IMG/VR virus record: IMGVR_UViG_3300028837_002504
Location: 1-39,640 of that record
DNA: 39,640 nucleotides
From: a virus
Reading direction: 5' to 3' (one strand)
The notes under the pieces: model-generated
Database searches by the model: none
Told to the model about the DNA's origin: nothing
What the model saw: the letters and a program-made list of their open reading frames with translations, nothing else
Program-made: the position numbers and the translations under genes
Part shown: piece by piece, positions 31,225 to 39,482 of the stretch
Layout of the letters: each line of letters starts with the position of its first letter
Position numbering within the stretch: position 1 is the first letter of the stretch

Positions 31225-32676
31225 TTTTATAACCTCCTTTGTTTTTTGGTTATCATCATTAAAATTAGTTCGTTGCATCATTGCAACATAATCAACTTTC
31301 TTACGTACCTCGGCAGGTTCACCTGCCAGCTCTACGTTACCATCATTTTTCGTATAGTTTTGACGATAATATTTACTACCTTCATCCCTTGTACTTACAC
31401 GATAGACAATATAATTATCGTAAGCCTCTTCCAAAAAATGTGTACGGACACTGGTGTCTTTCTGATCCAGCATACGTTGCAACGTCTCGACCAACTGCTT
31501 GTAGCCTTCATTTTCATTAACTACGAGCAGTCTGTCAATGTTTTGTAGCTTAGCATCCTCGAGACCTTCCGGCACCTCTAACTCAGCGTTGAACTCACTG
31601 TTCAATAGCCGATAAGCACGGCGTCTTGCAGCACTACGCGTCTCAGCACTTACTCCTCCAACCGCAGCACCTCGTCCACCAATCACGGCTCGCAAGGCAC
31701 GTTCATTAAGTTTTCCCGTTCGCGGATTAACGACTGGCAACTTCAAGTCACCAAACGTCCCCGCCGTTGCACTACCTATCAGGTAATGGCTTGCCACCTT
31801 GCCTTTATCAGCTGCGCTGAGTTCATCCCAGCTTGTACCAACACCAAAGTCACCAAGTGATGGTGCTGACCATGACGTACTTTCAGTACTTGAATAACGC
31901 AATGCATTAATCGTTAATTCACTGTTTACTTCCACATCTTTACCTCCTTTCTCGTTTGTACGAATGCCACATCCGTCTTCCCACGAGCAAGCACCAACGC
32001 CGCCGGGCAACAGCGCCAGGTGATCAGGCCTGTGGTTACGGGCAATAGCATTATAATGTTCTCCGTGAAAATCACCTTCAGATTGCTCTTCATCGGTGAA
32101 TACACCCACACTGACCTCCAACGGCTCACCACTGCGGATATATTCCAGCACAGATGGAGAGACCTGCCTTAATTGTTCTTCATCCAACCATACCTCAGCC
32201 TTCAATTTAGAGTTCATGCGAGTGTTATATACACGACCAACTGCATCGTGGTCGATCATATCTGGCGTATTTGCTGATACGTTCATTCCATCCTGTTCAG
32301 GATGATAAATCATTACCGGTATTCCATTCCATATAGCAGGATACCGTCCAAGTTCCTCTGCCAAGTGCAGTATTGGACCTTGACTACCGTTGTGTACTCC
32401 TTCAACCATCATAACAACAGGTACAACGATGTAATGTTTATCTCGATGAGTAGTTTCACGAATAGTGTAATTACTATTCGCTTGTATTACATACACCATC
32501 ATATGTCCGACTACTCCGTTGGCCTGTCGTATGGCCGAGGCATCACATTCTCGTTCACTGCCACCTTTTTTGATGCATTCAGCACGTACGCTGTTAGCAA
32601 TCTCTACCCAACGACGCTTCTGTACATCAGTTAAACCATGCTTGTGGCGGTCTACATCCCGTACTGTCCAAGGCAT
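30682..32676 (-). CDS. Compound head gene: prohead protease (DUF2213-like), middle domain, scaffold
   Basis: A 664-residue polypeptide with three modules. Residues 1-245: a ChaB-like N-terminus (DVDRHKHGLTDVQKRRWVEI, GGSERECDASAIRQAN) and a DUF2213-like protease-type domain (ILHLAEELGRYPAIWNGIPV, LEYIRSGEPLEVSVGVF, NHRPDHLALLPGGVGA). Residues 248-484: a domain with WSAPSLGDFG, WDELSAADKGKVASHYLIGS and FGDLKLPVVNPRTGKLNERA seen in phage head proteins. Residues 485-664: a helical, acidic scaffold-like end. Both later modules begin with a Shine-Dalgarno site and an in-frame start, so shorter proteins are probably made too. Catalytic residues could not be assigned with certainty. Confidence 0.75.
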   Translation of the reverse strand: MPWTVRDVDRHKHGLTDVQKRRWVEIANSVRAECIKKGGSERECDASAIRQANGVVGHMMVYVIQANSNYTIRETTHRDKHYIVVPVVMMVEGVHNGSQGPILHLAEELGRYPAIWNGIPVMIYHPEQDGMNVSANTPDMIDHDAVGRVYNTRMNSKLKAEVWLDEEQLRQVSPSVLEYIRSGEPLEVSVGVFTDEEQSEGDFHGEHYNAIARNHRPDHLALLPGGVGACSWEDGCGIRTNEKGGKDVEVNSELTINALRYSSTESTSWSAPSLGDFGVGTSWDELSAADKGKVASHYLIGSATAGTFGDLKLPVVNPRTGKLNERALRAVIGGRGAAVGGVSAETRSAARRRAYRLLNSEFNAELEVPEGLEDAKLQNIDRLLVVNENEGYKQLVETLQRMLDQKDTSVRTHFLEEAYDNYIVYRVSTRDEGSKYYRQNYTKNDGNVELAGEPAEVRKKVDYVAMMQRTNFNDDNQKTKEVIKMTKKTDETTTPCCEDMVNELITNERTNFDKDDKEWLMTLEEDKLKKLVPPKEPEKPTKPPQVNAEDIKKVLRETLKNPEEYLQYMPDDVRDQFDSALKLHSEQRARMVKAILENTEEGTWTEDKLKEMKTELLTNIFKSVVKEEVADYSLASGGDGGTDDDLVMLPTGLGQKSETETKKE
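31233..31238 (-). promoter_or_regulatory. Internal Shine-Dalgarno site for the nested scaffold
   Basis: AGGAGG within AAAGGAGGTT on the minus strand, eight bases before the in-frame ATG at 31224. It lies inside a coding frame and so decides an internal start. Confidence 0.7.
31943..31948 (-). promoter_or_regulatory. Internal Shine-Dalgarno site before the middle domain (GTG at 31935)
   Basis: AGGAGG within AAAGGAGGTAAAG stands seven bases before an in-frame GTG at 31935 (codon 248), exactly where the middle domain starts (VEVNSELTINALRY). An out-of-frame ATG at 31937 also follows and would end after three codons. The site suggests that the middle domain was once a separate gene or is still made on its own. 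Confidence 0.55.
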
Positions 32677-32678
32677 AA

Positions 32679-33308
32679 TTATATACGTTTTAAACTTTTT
32701 TCATAACGGAAAAACACACACTGACACTGTTCAGGCCATTCGGCCAATCGCGTAAAACATCCTTCGTTCTCCTCAATGAACCTGACCGGTGCTTTAAACA
32801 ACTTCTGCTTACTGGGCTTGCTCTTATAAAAGTAATAATCCAGCAACCCAAGTATGGTCACACCAGGAATCCAATATTCATGTAATGCAAATACAGTAGC
32901 TGAAAATACCGGGTCACGCTTTGGAGCATCAAATATACACACCTCGATCGGCTCTCCTGTATAATGAGTTATCGTTTTCTGTATTGACCCTTTTACAGGA
33001 ATCACATTCTTGTATACCTGCGTAACATTATCAATAAACAGTGGCATCAGATCCTGATCCTGCTTTATTCTTATTCCCTGGTGTTTTGCTTTTTCAATTT
33101 CCATGTCATTAGCAATCCAGCGGTCATAAGCATAAAAAGGCAATTTATATCCAGCCTCGACCAATCCCTCCAGTAACGCCACTGCCGTAGCACCCAACCA
33201 TGAACCTAATTCCATAGCAATTCCACGGCCTGTCCATTGACGTCCTACCTCTCGCAGGTAGTCCTGAACGATCTTTGGTGTCATTGATGGTATATTATTT
33301 ACTGTCAT
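32679..33308 (-). CDS. SAM-dependent methyltransferase-like protein (class I, TylF-like)
   Basis: A 209-residue protein with a Rossmann-type start: GRGIAMELGSWLGATAVALL (motif I ELGSWLGA, 33-40), FYAYDRWIANDMEIEKA (acidic strand end), VTQVYKNVIPVKGSIQKTIT and VCIFDAPKRDPVFSATVFAL (motif with FDA), as in macrocin O-methyltransferase-like proteins. It lies between the minor head protein and the protease gene, with ATGA overlap on one side. It may act on the same sugar products as the distant sulfation block, or on a head protein. Metal ligands of TylF could not be fully placed, so the activity is not proven. Confidence 0.65.
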   Translation of the reverse strand: MTVNNIPSMTPKIVQDYLREVGRQWTGRGIAMELGSWLGATAVALLEGLVEAGYKLPFYAYDRWIANDMEIEKAKHQGIRIKQDQDLMPLFIDNVTQVYKNVIPVKGSIQKTITHYTGEPIEVCIFDAPKRDPVFSATVFALHEYWIPGVTILGLLDYYFYKSKPSKQKLFKAPVRFIEENEGCFTRLAEWPEQCQCVFFRYEKSLKRI

Positions 33309-34270
33309 AATCCTTCAATTGGTCCTAATCTTGAAACGATTTCACTTTCTTTATAAGGTAATGCAATACATCTGCACTGGGGATGAACCGGGATCATACC
33401 TTCTATCTCATCCAGTGTCCAAACAGAACTTTCCAACGCTGCACAACGATCACACACACGTTCATCAGTAGCAGTCTTAAACTCCGCCTGCACTCTTACT
33501 CCTTCAACTGCCCAATTACGGTATTCCTGTACAGTGGCTTGATGGTGAGCACGTATAACTTCGGTACGTGCCAGTATTTCAGCCCGGCGTCGTGCCGGAA
33601 TAAACCTACCAAGTGTATCAGTCAGTGCTAAATCTCCCATCTTTGTCCCATTGATTGTACCAACCAGTTTACGTGCCAACAACTGTGTACCATCACCATC
33701 GGCTATTCCTTGTGCTAAAACACGGCTGATCTGCTGATCCATCTGTTGTGAGATTCCACGCAATTCACTAAAAACACGTGTATACAACAGTCCTAAACGA
33801 TCAATATGAAATGGTGTGCTCATCGAGATCTCAATTCCACCGGTCTGATCAATCGATGGTATTCCAAATCCTGCTTTCTGTAACTCGTACCGTGCACGAA
33901 TCACTCCTCGCTTGTAACTATCATATACATACCGGTTTGTCCATGATCCTTCAATTCCCACTCCTACCTGCTCCAGTGTACGTACTTCTAACAACTCCTT
34001 ATCTATCTGTCCTTGTAACCAACGCTCAAACGCAGCTACTTTATCCGCAGAACGCGGAAAGGCAAACTGCCCCGGCGTAACCTGCATCGTCGTCATAGGA
34101 CTCATTCCAAAACAATCCTCATCTACGACAGCCTGTCGAATAGTACGAATCAGCCGGTTAAACCTTACCCGCACTTCACGTACAAACGCATTACGTAACA
34201 TAGTAGTATTAGTAGGATCAACACGACTGTTGCGTACTATTACCTGGTTGTATGTTAGTATTTCACTCAA
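33305..34270 (-). CDS. Minor head protein (SPP1 gp7 / Mu gpF-like head morphogenesis)
   Basis: A 321-residue protein next to the portal, with the characteristic C-terminal block of the family: ILARTEVIRAHHQATVQEYR, FKTATDERVCDRCAALESSV and GMIPVHPQCRCIALPY. The cysteines and histidine (C-x2-C ... H-P-x-C-R-C) may bind metal. Family members go into the head in few copies and may be ejected with DNA. The N-terminal part is helical with FVREVRVRFNRLIRTIRQAV. It overlaps the upstream gene by 8 bases and the next by ATGA. Confidence 0.88.
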   Translation of the reverse strand: MSEILTYNQVIVRNSRVDPTNTTMLRNAFVREVRVRFNRLIRTIRQAVVDEDCFGMSPMTTMQVTPGQFAFPRSADKVAAFERWLQGQIDKELLEVRTLEQVGVGIEGSWTNRYVYDSYKRGVIRARYELQKAGFGIPSIDQTGGIEISMSTPFHIDRLGLLYTRVFSELRGISQQMDQQISRVLAQGIADGDGTQLLARKLVGTINGTKMGDLALTDTLGRFIPARRRAEILARTEVIRAHHQATVQEYRNWAVEGVRVQAEFKTATDERVCDRCAALESSVWTLDEIEGMIPVHPQCRCIALPYKESEIVSRLGPIEGL

Positions 34271-34478
34271 AACTTATAACCGTTCCTTTATGGTGTTTCT
34301 TCAATAATTCAATATCTACAACTTTATTGCCTTCAAGATCAAACACAACAGCATCATGGTTCTCTACATCTTCATCAGCCTGTATCTCACTGCGGTTGAA
34401 CGATCGCTCTACTCCATTCTCGTCTATCAACGAGCAGTGGTCGTGATAACGGTGTATGTATCGTACTGTTCCTCTCAT
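34263..34478 (-). CDS. Small protein, possibly OB-fold (71 aa)
   Basis: A 71-residue protein placed between portal and minor head protein with overlaps on both sides. The strand pattern GTVRYIHRYHDHCSLIDENG, RSFNRSEIQADEDVENHDAV then VFDLEGNKVVDIELL recalls a cold-shock-like OB barrel (GxV-xxxxxxxxFIxxdG---FfhxSxi----VxFe). The aromatic nucleic-acid-binding motifs of cold shock proteins are not clear. Function unknown. Confidence 0.5.
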   Translation of the reverse strand: MRGTVRYIHRYHDHCSLIDENGVERSFNRSEIQADEDVENHDAVVFDLEGNKVVDIELLKKHHKGTVISFE

Positions 34479-35902
34479 TCTTCAGTCTCCTCAATTATTT
34501 GTTCCTCTTCTTCCGTAACTTGTTCCTCCAGTTCAGTCTCTTTACGATACTGTTCCAACTCCTCTTGTATTAACTCTATATCTTCATCCTTCAGCATCAT
34601 TATATAACGCATAAATGCTGATGGTGGAATGTACAAGTCAGTACCTGGTGTACCAGCATACTTGCTTAACGCTTCACTACGAGTTTTACCAATTTCAGAG
34701 CGCTCTTTTTCACCAATAGCAAACAAGTCACTCCACTGTACATCATATTTTTCTACAGCCTTAGGTAATATACCCAGTTCAACGCAGTGATCAACAAATA
34801 AACGTACAATTCTTGGTTCAGCATACTCCTCACGGCGACTCTGGATAAATGATAGCCACTCACCACGATCCTCACTACTTGCAAGTTCACCACGCTCCGA
34901 GCCTGTCAAAATACGTTTTGGTATACCAGTCTGGGCACTTATCATTTGTAGATTGACATCAACATGACTCTTAGGATCAGATACCTGCTGTGCCAATGCT
35001 TCCCAATTTACACCCTCGTTCAATAACATACGACGTAAGTCGTGTTCATATTCACTAATCTGAACCTTAAGTTTATCTCGTTCTTCATCTGTCAATTTGT
35101 ACTCAGGATCTAAATTCCCGGAGTATCCCGGACGTGCCCCACGCCAAAACATCTCAGCCGAGCCTCCAACAAGTTTTTCCAGATCAATCAACCTGTTAAA
35201 AACAGGCTTCAATCGCGGCGTACCATGGACGTCACTCTCCAACGAATCACCTACTACGTGTACAACCCGCGTATGATGTACACGGAACTCGGCATAACTG
35301 CTGGATTCAACGTTCTTAGCTGTAATCTCGTAAACCGTTGGTAGTCCGTAACGCCGGTTGGCTGAGTGAGACTCATAACTAACAACCCCAGCAGAGTTCT
35401 GACTAAATGGTGTAATATACAACAGTTTTGCTCCCTTACGTGCCGGACGAGTAAAATCCTCACGCTTCTGTGTATCACTCAACCCCAGCAGCAGAATTGC
35501 ATATTCACCTATCCCAGCCAGTTTGTCCACCTGGACAAAACGCCGCTTCAAACTCAAGCGGTCGTCCAGCTCACGGTATTGTTTCTCCAACGCAGTATCC
35601 TTGTCATCGTTACTCTCCAATAACCCAACCTGTCCACTCCATGTTGCCGTCACCGGCCGGTCTATGATGGCACGCGCAATATCCTGACGTTCATAGTGTG
35701 TAATGTAATCATCCCACGATAACATCTTTGGATATCCTAATGAAGAATACACATCACGTTTTCCACCGTACTGGCTTCCCATACGCTCAGCGAACATAGC
35801 ACGGTCAATGACCGAACCAGCCAGCTCCACCATCACCTGCATCTGCCGTGGTGACAGGCGTCGCGGTTCACCATTTCCTCGTATGTTGGTTGTACGTATC
35901 AT
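34475..35902 (-). CDS. Portal protein (DUF1073-like)
   Basis: The dodecameric DNA gate of the head and docking site for terminase. The 475 residues contain YPKMLSWDDYITHYERQDIA and RAIIDRPVTATWSGQVGLLE, YAILLLGLSD, FRVHHTRVVHVVGDSL, ARPGYSGNLDPEYKL, and MISAQTGIPKRILTGSERGE then LASSEDRGEWLSFIQSRREE; the last block is the strongest family mark (i-sa-TGIPkriLtGse-GElass-D). The C-terminus is highly acidic (EEEEQIIEETEE). ATGA overlaps on both sides. Fits the usual order terminase, portal, minor head protein. Confidence 0.9.
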   Translation of the reverse strand: MIRTTNIRGNGEPRRLSPRQMQVMVELAGSVIDRAMFAERMGSQYGGKRDVYSSLGYPKMLSWDDYITHYERQDIARAIIDRPVTATWSGQVGLLESNDDKDTALEKQYRELDDRLSLKRRFVQVDKLAGIGEYAILLLGLSDTQKREDFTRPARKGAKLLYITPFSQNSAGVVSYESHSANRRYGLPTVYEITAKNVESSSYAEFRVHHTRVVHVVGDSLESDVHGTPRLKPVFNRLIDLEKLVGGSAEMFWRGARPGYSGNLDPEYKLTDEERDKLKVQISEYEHDLRRMLLNEGVNWEALAQQVSDPKSHVDVNLQMISAQTGIPKRILTGSERGELASSEDRGEWLSFIQSRREEYAEPRIVRLFVDHCVELGILPKAVEKYDVQWSDLFAIGEKERSEIGKTRSEALSKYAGTPGTDLYIPPSAFMRYIMMLKDEDIELIQEELEQYRKETELEEQVTEEEEQIIEETEE

Positions 35903-36198
35903 AGCTTTTTCATTTCTTCAACTGGTTCCTCGTATGTCTTAAAAACAATATTTTTTTCATCCATAACCGGGTATTTCTTCATCTCTGCATCCAGTTTAAC
36001 TTCTTTTTCATTTACAGTCCCTGCATCCAGTGTTATCTTTGCACCAAACCTACGTTCTGCCTCTCTGATTACTTCTTTTCTGAGCACGAAGTCTCCATTT
36101 TCTATTTCTATTGCCTGCAAGCCCCAGTGCCAGGCATATCTTACCTGTACTTTATAAATTTCTGCCTCGGTTTTCGGTATGATGTAATATTTACTCAT
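35899..36198 (-). CDS. Small protein upstream of the portal (99 aa)
   Basis: A 99-residue protein starting at the ATG at 36198 (MSKYYIIPKTEAEIYKVQVR), two bases after the previous stop; a start 12 residues earlier would run into that gene. It contains WHWGLQAIEIENGDFVLRKE followed by VIREAERRFGAKI, a small alpha/beta domain. Similar short proteins near the portal in other phages have no known role. Coupled to the portal by ATGA. Confidence 0.55.
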   Translation of the reverse strand: MSKYYIIPKTEAEIYKVQVRYAWHWGLQAIEIENGDFVLRKEVIREAERRFGAKITLDAGTVNEKEVKLDAEMKKYPVMDEKNIVFKTYEEPVEEMKKL

Positions 36199-36200
36199 TC

Positions 36201-37013
36201 TTAAAACACGTTTACCCCCAAAAGTTTTGCACATCCGTTCAGTGCGTTAGTTGCCTTGATTGCAAGCTCTTGCGGTAGTCCTTTCATTATGATGTGTGCA
36301 AATACCTGATCCGCCCTGAATCCATTCGGGCTGTCATCATCATCGTAGCACCCTATATAAAAGTTATGTGTTGGTACTCCCGTGCTTGTCGTTGTGCCTT
36401 CAACAATCGGAATACCATTTCGGTACAATTTCTTTATATTACTTGCAGTTCGAGTAGCAATAAATAATCCATCACCTAATAAATTTGAATTAATAACATA
36501 TGTTCCATCATTTATTCTTAAATATGCATTATCAGTAGACCACCTTTGAATAATAGCACAATCTTTTAAATCACTACTCATATAAATACCACAACCTCCC
36601 ATACATGCTATATTCGTCCTCACATATAAAATCTGGCTCGCATCATCCTGTTTGTAATTAACACCGTGAACGGAAGGATTGAAATTCGTGTCCGTGTAAC
36701 TGTCCGTGCCGTTATATTGCAGACCTTGTTTCGGTGTATGGACAGGCGAGTTTATGTTCGTGGCATCAAGTGTCCCAGGGTTCATCCAGTTTATCAGGGC
36801 TTCGCCGTTTTCATTAGTATGTGACCCTAAAAGCAGGAAATGATCCGTGTACTGCCATAGGTCAAGGCGTACCCATTCTTTTGCAAGCCAGTTTTCTGCA
36901 TATTTCTGTAAGCCCGTAGGCTTTGAGACTTTCGCAGAATAAACGGGTTTGTACTGCGCAAACATACTATTTTTCACACCTACTACCGGTCTTACTACTG
37001 ACTTTACTACCAT
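36201..37013 (-). CDS. Putative LamG/concanavalin A-like virion protein
   Basis: A 270-residue beta-rich protein. The segment FIATRTASNIKKLYRNGIPI then VEGTTTSTGVPTHNFYIGCY, with DDDDSPNGFRADQVFAHIIM, is the jelly-roll pattern of LamG/concanavalin A-like domains (traRtasn-k-l-rNG--i---t-ts---p---fyIG--). These bind sugars in many phage tails and heads. Finding it between terminase and portal is unusual; it may be a head fibre or a glycan-binding decoration. No catalytic residues are visible. The C-terminus LGVNVF ends just before the next gene. Confidence 0.65.
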   Translation of the reverse strand: MVVKSVVRPVVGVKNSMFAQYKPVYSAKVSKPTGLQKYAENWLAKEWVRLDLWQYTDHFLLLGSHTNENGEALINWMNPGTLDATNINSPVHTPKQGLQYNGTDSYTDTNFNPSVHGVNYKQDDASQILYVRTNIACMGGCGIYMSSDLKDCAIIQRWSTDNAYLRINDGTYVINSNLLGDGLFIATRTASNIKKLYRNGIPIVEGTTTSTGVPTHNFYIGCYDDDDSPNGFRADQVFAHIIMKGLPQELAIKATNALNGCAKLLGVNVF

Positions 37014-37028
37014 TTTTTTACTGTATTT

Positions 37029-37409
37029 TTACCAGTCAAATCCAAACACTACACTGCCACTGGTATACCCATCCCACTTTACACCTGCTCGCCACAAAAC
37101 TCCCTTACCATAGTCTTCAACCACCTCACGCTGCCCTATCTCAAAATCTACACCATCATTGTAATAATCCTGCCAGTCTTCATCACCAGGACACTTAAAC
37201 TGGAGTGTTACTGTAACATCACTTGCCGGCGCACCACTCGAGTCATCCAAATCCTCTTCACGAATTGAGAAAAACACCTTCTCCGACCCATATTCTTTCT
37301 TGATCTGGTAAGGATTTATAGCTTTGGTAAAATACCCCCACGTACTCTCAGGATCTGTATCTACCGTAGCATACTCGTAGAAATCACTGCTATTCTGTTT
37401 ATTTGCCAT
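37029..37409 (-). CDS. Unknown, possible structural protein (126 aa)
   Basis: A 126-residue protein with DSTWGYFTKAINPYQIKKEY-like start (residues about 20-40), SDVTVTLQFKCPGDEDWQDY, FEIGQREVVEDYGKGVLWRA and GYTSGSVVFGFDW. The strand-rich composition and the phrase VTVTLQFkcpGDedWqdY suggest a small beta sandwich, as in head fibre or decoration proteins, and it adjoins the LamG-like gene. I know no named family. Preceded by AT-rich leader without clear Shine-Dalgarno. Confidence 0.5.
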   Translation of the reverse strand: MANKQNSSDFYEYATVDTDPESTWGYFTKAINPYQIKKEYGSEKVFFSIREEDLDDSSGAPASDVTVTLQFKCPGDEDWQDYYNDGVDFEIGQREVVEDYGKGVLWRAGVKWDGYTSGSVVFGFDW

Positions 37410-37424
37410 TTTATTTATATATTT

Positions 37425-38957
37425 TTAAGTTATTCTCCTTGCATATCTCTTTACTGTCAACTTACTAAATGCTCCACTTGCAGCATCCACCTGGTCTTTG
37501 TATGTACTAAAAGGAAAATACCGGAACTCCTCCACGAAGTCATGGTTCCATTCACCTTTTAACAATACTACGTTTCCATCATTTACTTGCACTGACAGAG
37601 GATCTGCACGATATATCTTATCACCAGTTGGACGATCCTTATAACAAGCATATCCCGCCAGGTTATGCACTGTAGCTTCTGCACTCTCCTTACCTCCACT
37701 ACCAGGTTCTTGCTCGACGTACACCTTAACATTACGTCCATCCACCTCGGCCGCACTGCGGATCATCCTCTCACGATCCTCTGCTGACCATTGTCCACGT
37801 ACTACATCCTCTATGAGCCAGCGGTTACTCCAACGGTGCATCTTAACTCCCACAGTGTAAGCTCCCGCGTCCGTTGTTCCTGCCTTATCCCAGTAACGAA
37901 CCGTCTCGGTAATATTCACTGGGTTGGGCATAACGTTAATCACTATAAACCTGTTCACCTTAAACATTCCTCCACCAGGCGGTGTAGGGTCCTGTCCTAC
38001 CTGACCGGCATAGCCATATTGTCCTAATCGTGCCTTGAGTTCCTTTAATGCTATCCAAGACAAACGTACTGGATCCAACAGGTCGTCTCGATAATTCTTT
38101 ATAAATTCCTTTGGATACACCTTATCACGGTAATCTCTTATTTCACCAGGCAAACAGATAAGACGTGTTTTAAGTTCTTTGTTTTCTAACCATCGTCCAC
38201 TTGGATCATCCTGGTGTAGGCGCTGCATTATAAGTATAGTTACACTAACCTCTTTATCTACTTTACGTGTTGGTAATGTCTGCTCCATCCAGCGATTAGC
38301 AGTCTGTAATTCTTTTTCACTTACGGCCTGTTCCGGGTTTAGCGGGTCGTCCACTATCAATATATGCCCATGAAATCCTGTCAGCGTTCCACCCACGCTC
38401 GTAGAATATCGGTTACCTCCAGGCTCAAGCCGTGGTGCATGTCCTTGAGAGACGTATATTTTTTTAACGACCTTAAAATTCGACTTCGTATCCTTATCAT
38501 CTTTTATTCCTATTTCAGGATACAACTGTTGAAACATATCACTACGTATAAGGTCACGACAATACTCTGCACTTTCCAATGAAAGTGCCGCACTGTAACT
38601 GGCTGTGATAAACCGCATCCAGTACCACTTTGTCCAGCACCATGCCGGAAACATTATACTACATGTAATGGTTTTTGTTGTACCTGGTGGAATGTTTGTG
38701 ATCAGGTCATATTGTTTTGGTAGGTTGTCTGACACACGGTAGGCTAATGTTTCCAGTTCACTGCACAATTGCTTAATGTGCCAGTTTGGACGGAACTCAT
38801 CGTTGCTTACCACCGGCCAAAAATACTGTATAAAATCATATAAGCTGCGTTTCAGCCTTTCACGTCGCAACATTAATGGATAATCCAACGCCTTTTGCAT
38901 GCGATCTGGTTTTGGATCACGTTGCCTAATTGTTTTTACTTCCTCTGTTGTTTCCAT
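37425..38957 (-). CDS. terL: Terminase large subunit
   Basis: ATP-driven DNA packaging motor and nuclease. The 510 residues show the packaging ATPase Walker A-like NIPPGTTKT (88-96), Walker B ILIVDDP (199-205), a coupling region VTILIMQRLHQDDPSGRWLE, and the RNase H-like nuclease start VRYWDKAGTTDAGAYTVGVK with D357. The later VYVEQEPGSGGKESAEATVH contains the second nuclease acidic residue (EQEPGSGG is common in this family). Length is normal. It lies four bases after the small subunit stop. Confidence 0.95.
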   Translation of the reverse strand: METTEEVKTIRQRDPKPDRMQKALDYPLMLRRERLKRSLYDFIQYFWPVVSNDEFRPNWHIKQLCSELETLAYRVSDNLPKQYDLITNIPPGTTKTITCSIMFPAWCWTKWYWMRFITASYSAALSLESAEYCRDLIRSDMFQQLYPEIGIKDDKDTKSNFKVVKKIYVSQGHAPRLEPGGNRYSTSVGGTLTGFHGHILIVDDPLNPEQAVSEKELQTANRWMEQTLPTRKVDKEVSVTILIMQRLHQDDPSGRWLENKELKTRLICLPGEIRDYRDKVYPKEFIKNYRDDLLDPVRLSWIALKELKARLGQYGYAGQVGQDPTPPGGGMFKVNRFIVINVMPNPVNITETVRYWDKAGTTDAGAYTVGVKMHRWSNRWLIEDVVRGQWSAEDRERMIRSAAEVDGRNVKVYVEQEPGSGGKESAEATVHNLAGYACYKDRPTGDKIYRADPLSVQVNDGNVVLLKGEWNHDFVEEFRYFPFSTYKDQVDAASGAFSKLTVKRYARRIT

Positions 38958-38960
38958 TTA

Positions 38961-39482
38961 TTATTGAGGTGATGCTTGTACGAGGCGCTTCATACCTATT
39001 TGCTCTAACAGCCGAAGCTCCTCATCCGAGAAGTCCTCGACGTCTATATGCTGAATGTTAATTGTATTTGTTACTTCTGCCTTGTGAACGTCTGCCCAGC
39101 GGTCACGACAACGTATCGTCAACCACTTGTAGCATGCCCAGGCGTTTGGTGGATAATGTTTTATGGTAGGAACTTTAATTACTTCACCTTTATACTGAGT
39201 GATGTAGGTGTCAGGATGGCTATAACCAATGCAAACGTCGTAAAACGCTCGCTCGACGTTATTGTCCGGTATAACTTTTCCACGTTGCAAAGCTGTATAA
39301 AACTCCTCACGAGTACGCTTCCAATTATCAACCGTTTGTATACTTACTCCCAACGCCTTTGCCACATCATTGTCGGTAAAACCACGTGTACACATAAACT
39401 CTACACGGTCAGGAATATCATCTGTCCAAATGGTCTTACGTCCTGCTTTACTTCTATCTTGCGGAATTGTAGTACGAATCAT
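38961..39482 (-). CDS. terS: Terminase small subunit
   Basis: DNA-recognition subunit of packaging. The 173 residues hold a helix-turn-helix near the N-terminus (FMCTRGFTDNDVAKALGVSI and QTVDNWKRTREEFYTAL), the usual feature of small terminases, followed by AFYDVCIGYSHPDTYITQYK (a strand block common in phage TerS that precedes kHYPPna-A--kWL) and KHYPPNAWACYKWLTIRCRD. It is the first gene of the late operon, directly before the large subunit. Start ATG with a purine-rich leader (AGAAAAGAAA). Confidence 0.85.
   Translation of the reverse strand: MIRTTIPQDRSKAGRKTIWTDDIPDRVEFMCTRGFTDNDVAKALGVSIQTVDNWKRTREEFYTALQRGKVIPDNNVERAFYDVCIGYSHPDTYITQYKGEVIKVPTIKHYPPNAWACYKWLTIRCRDRWADVHKAEVTNTINIQHIDVEDFSDEELRLLEQIGMKRLVQASPQ

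Noticed and set aside
34475-35902. Anti-CBASS nuclease (Acb1) activity in the portal gene
   Set aside because: Some DUF1073-related entries carry anti-CBASS annotations, but here the gene order, length and portal motifs fit a plain portal protein and no 2H phosphoesterase H-x-T/S pair was seen.
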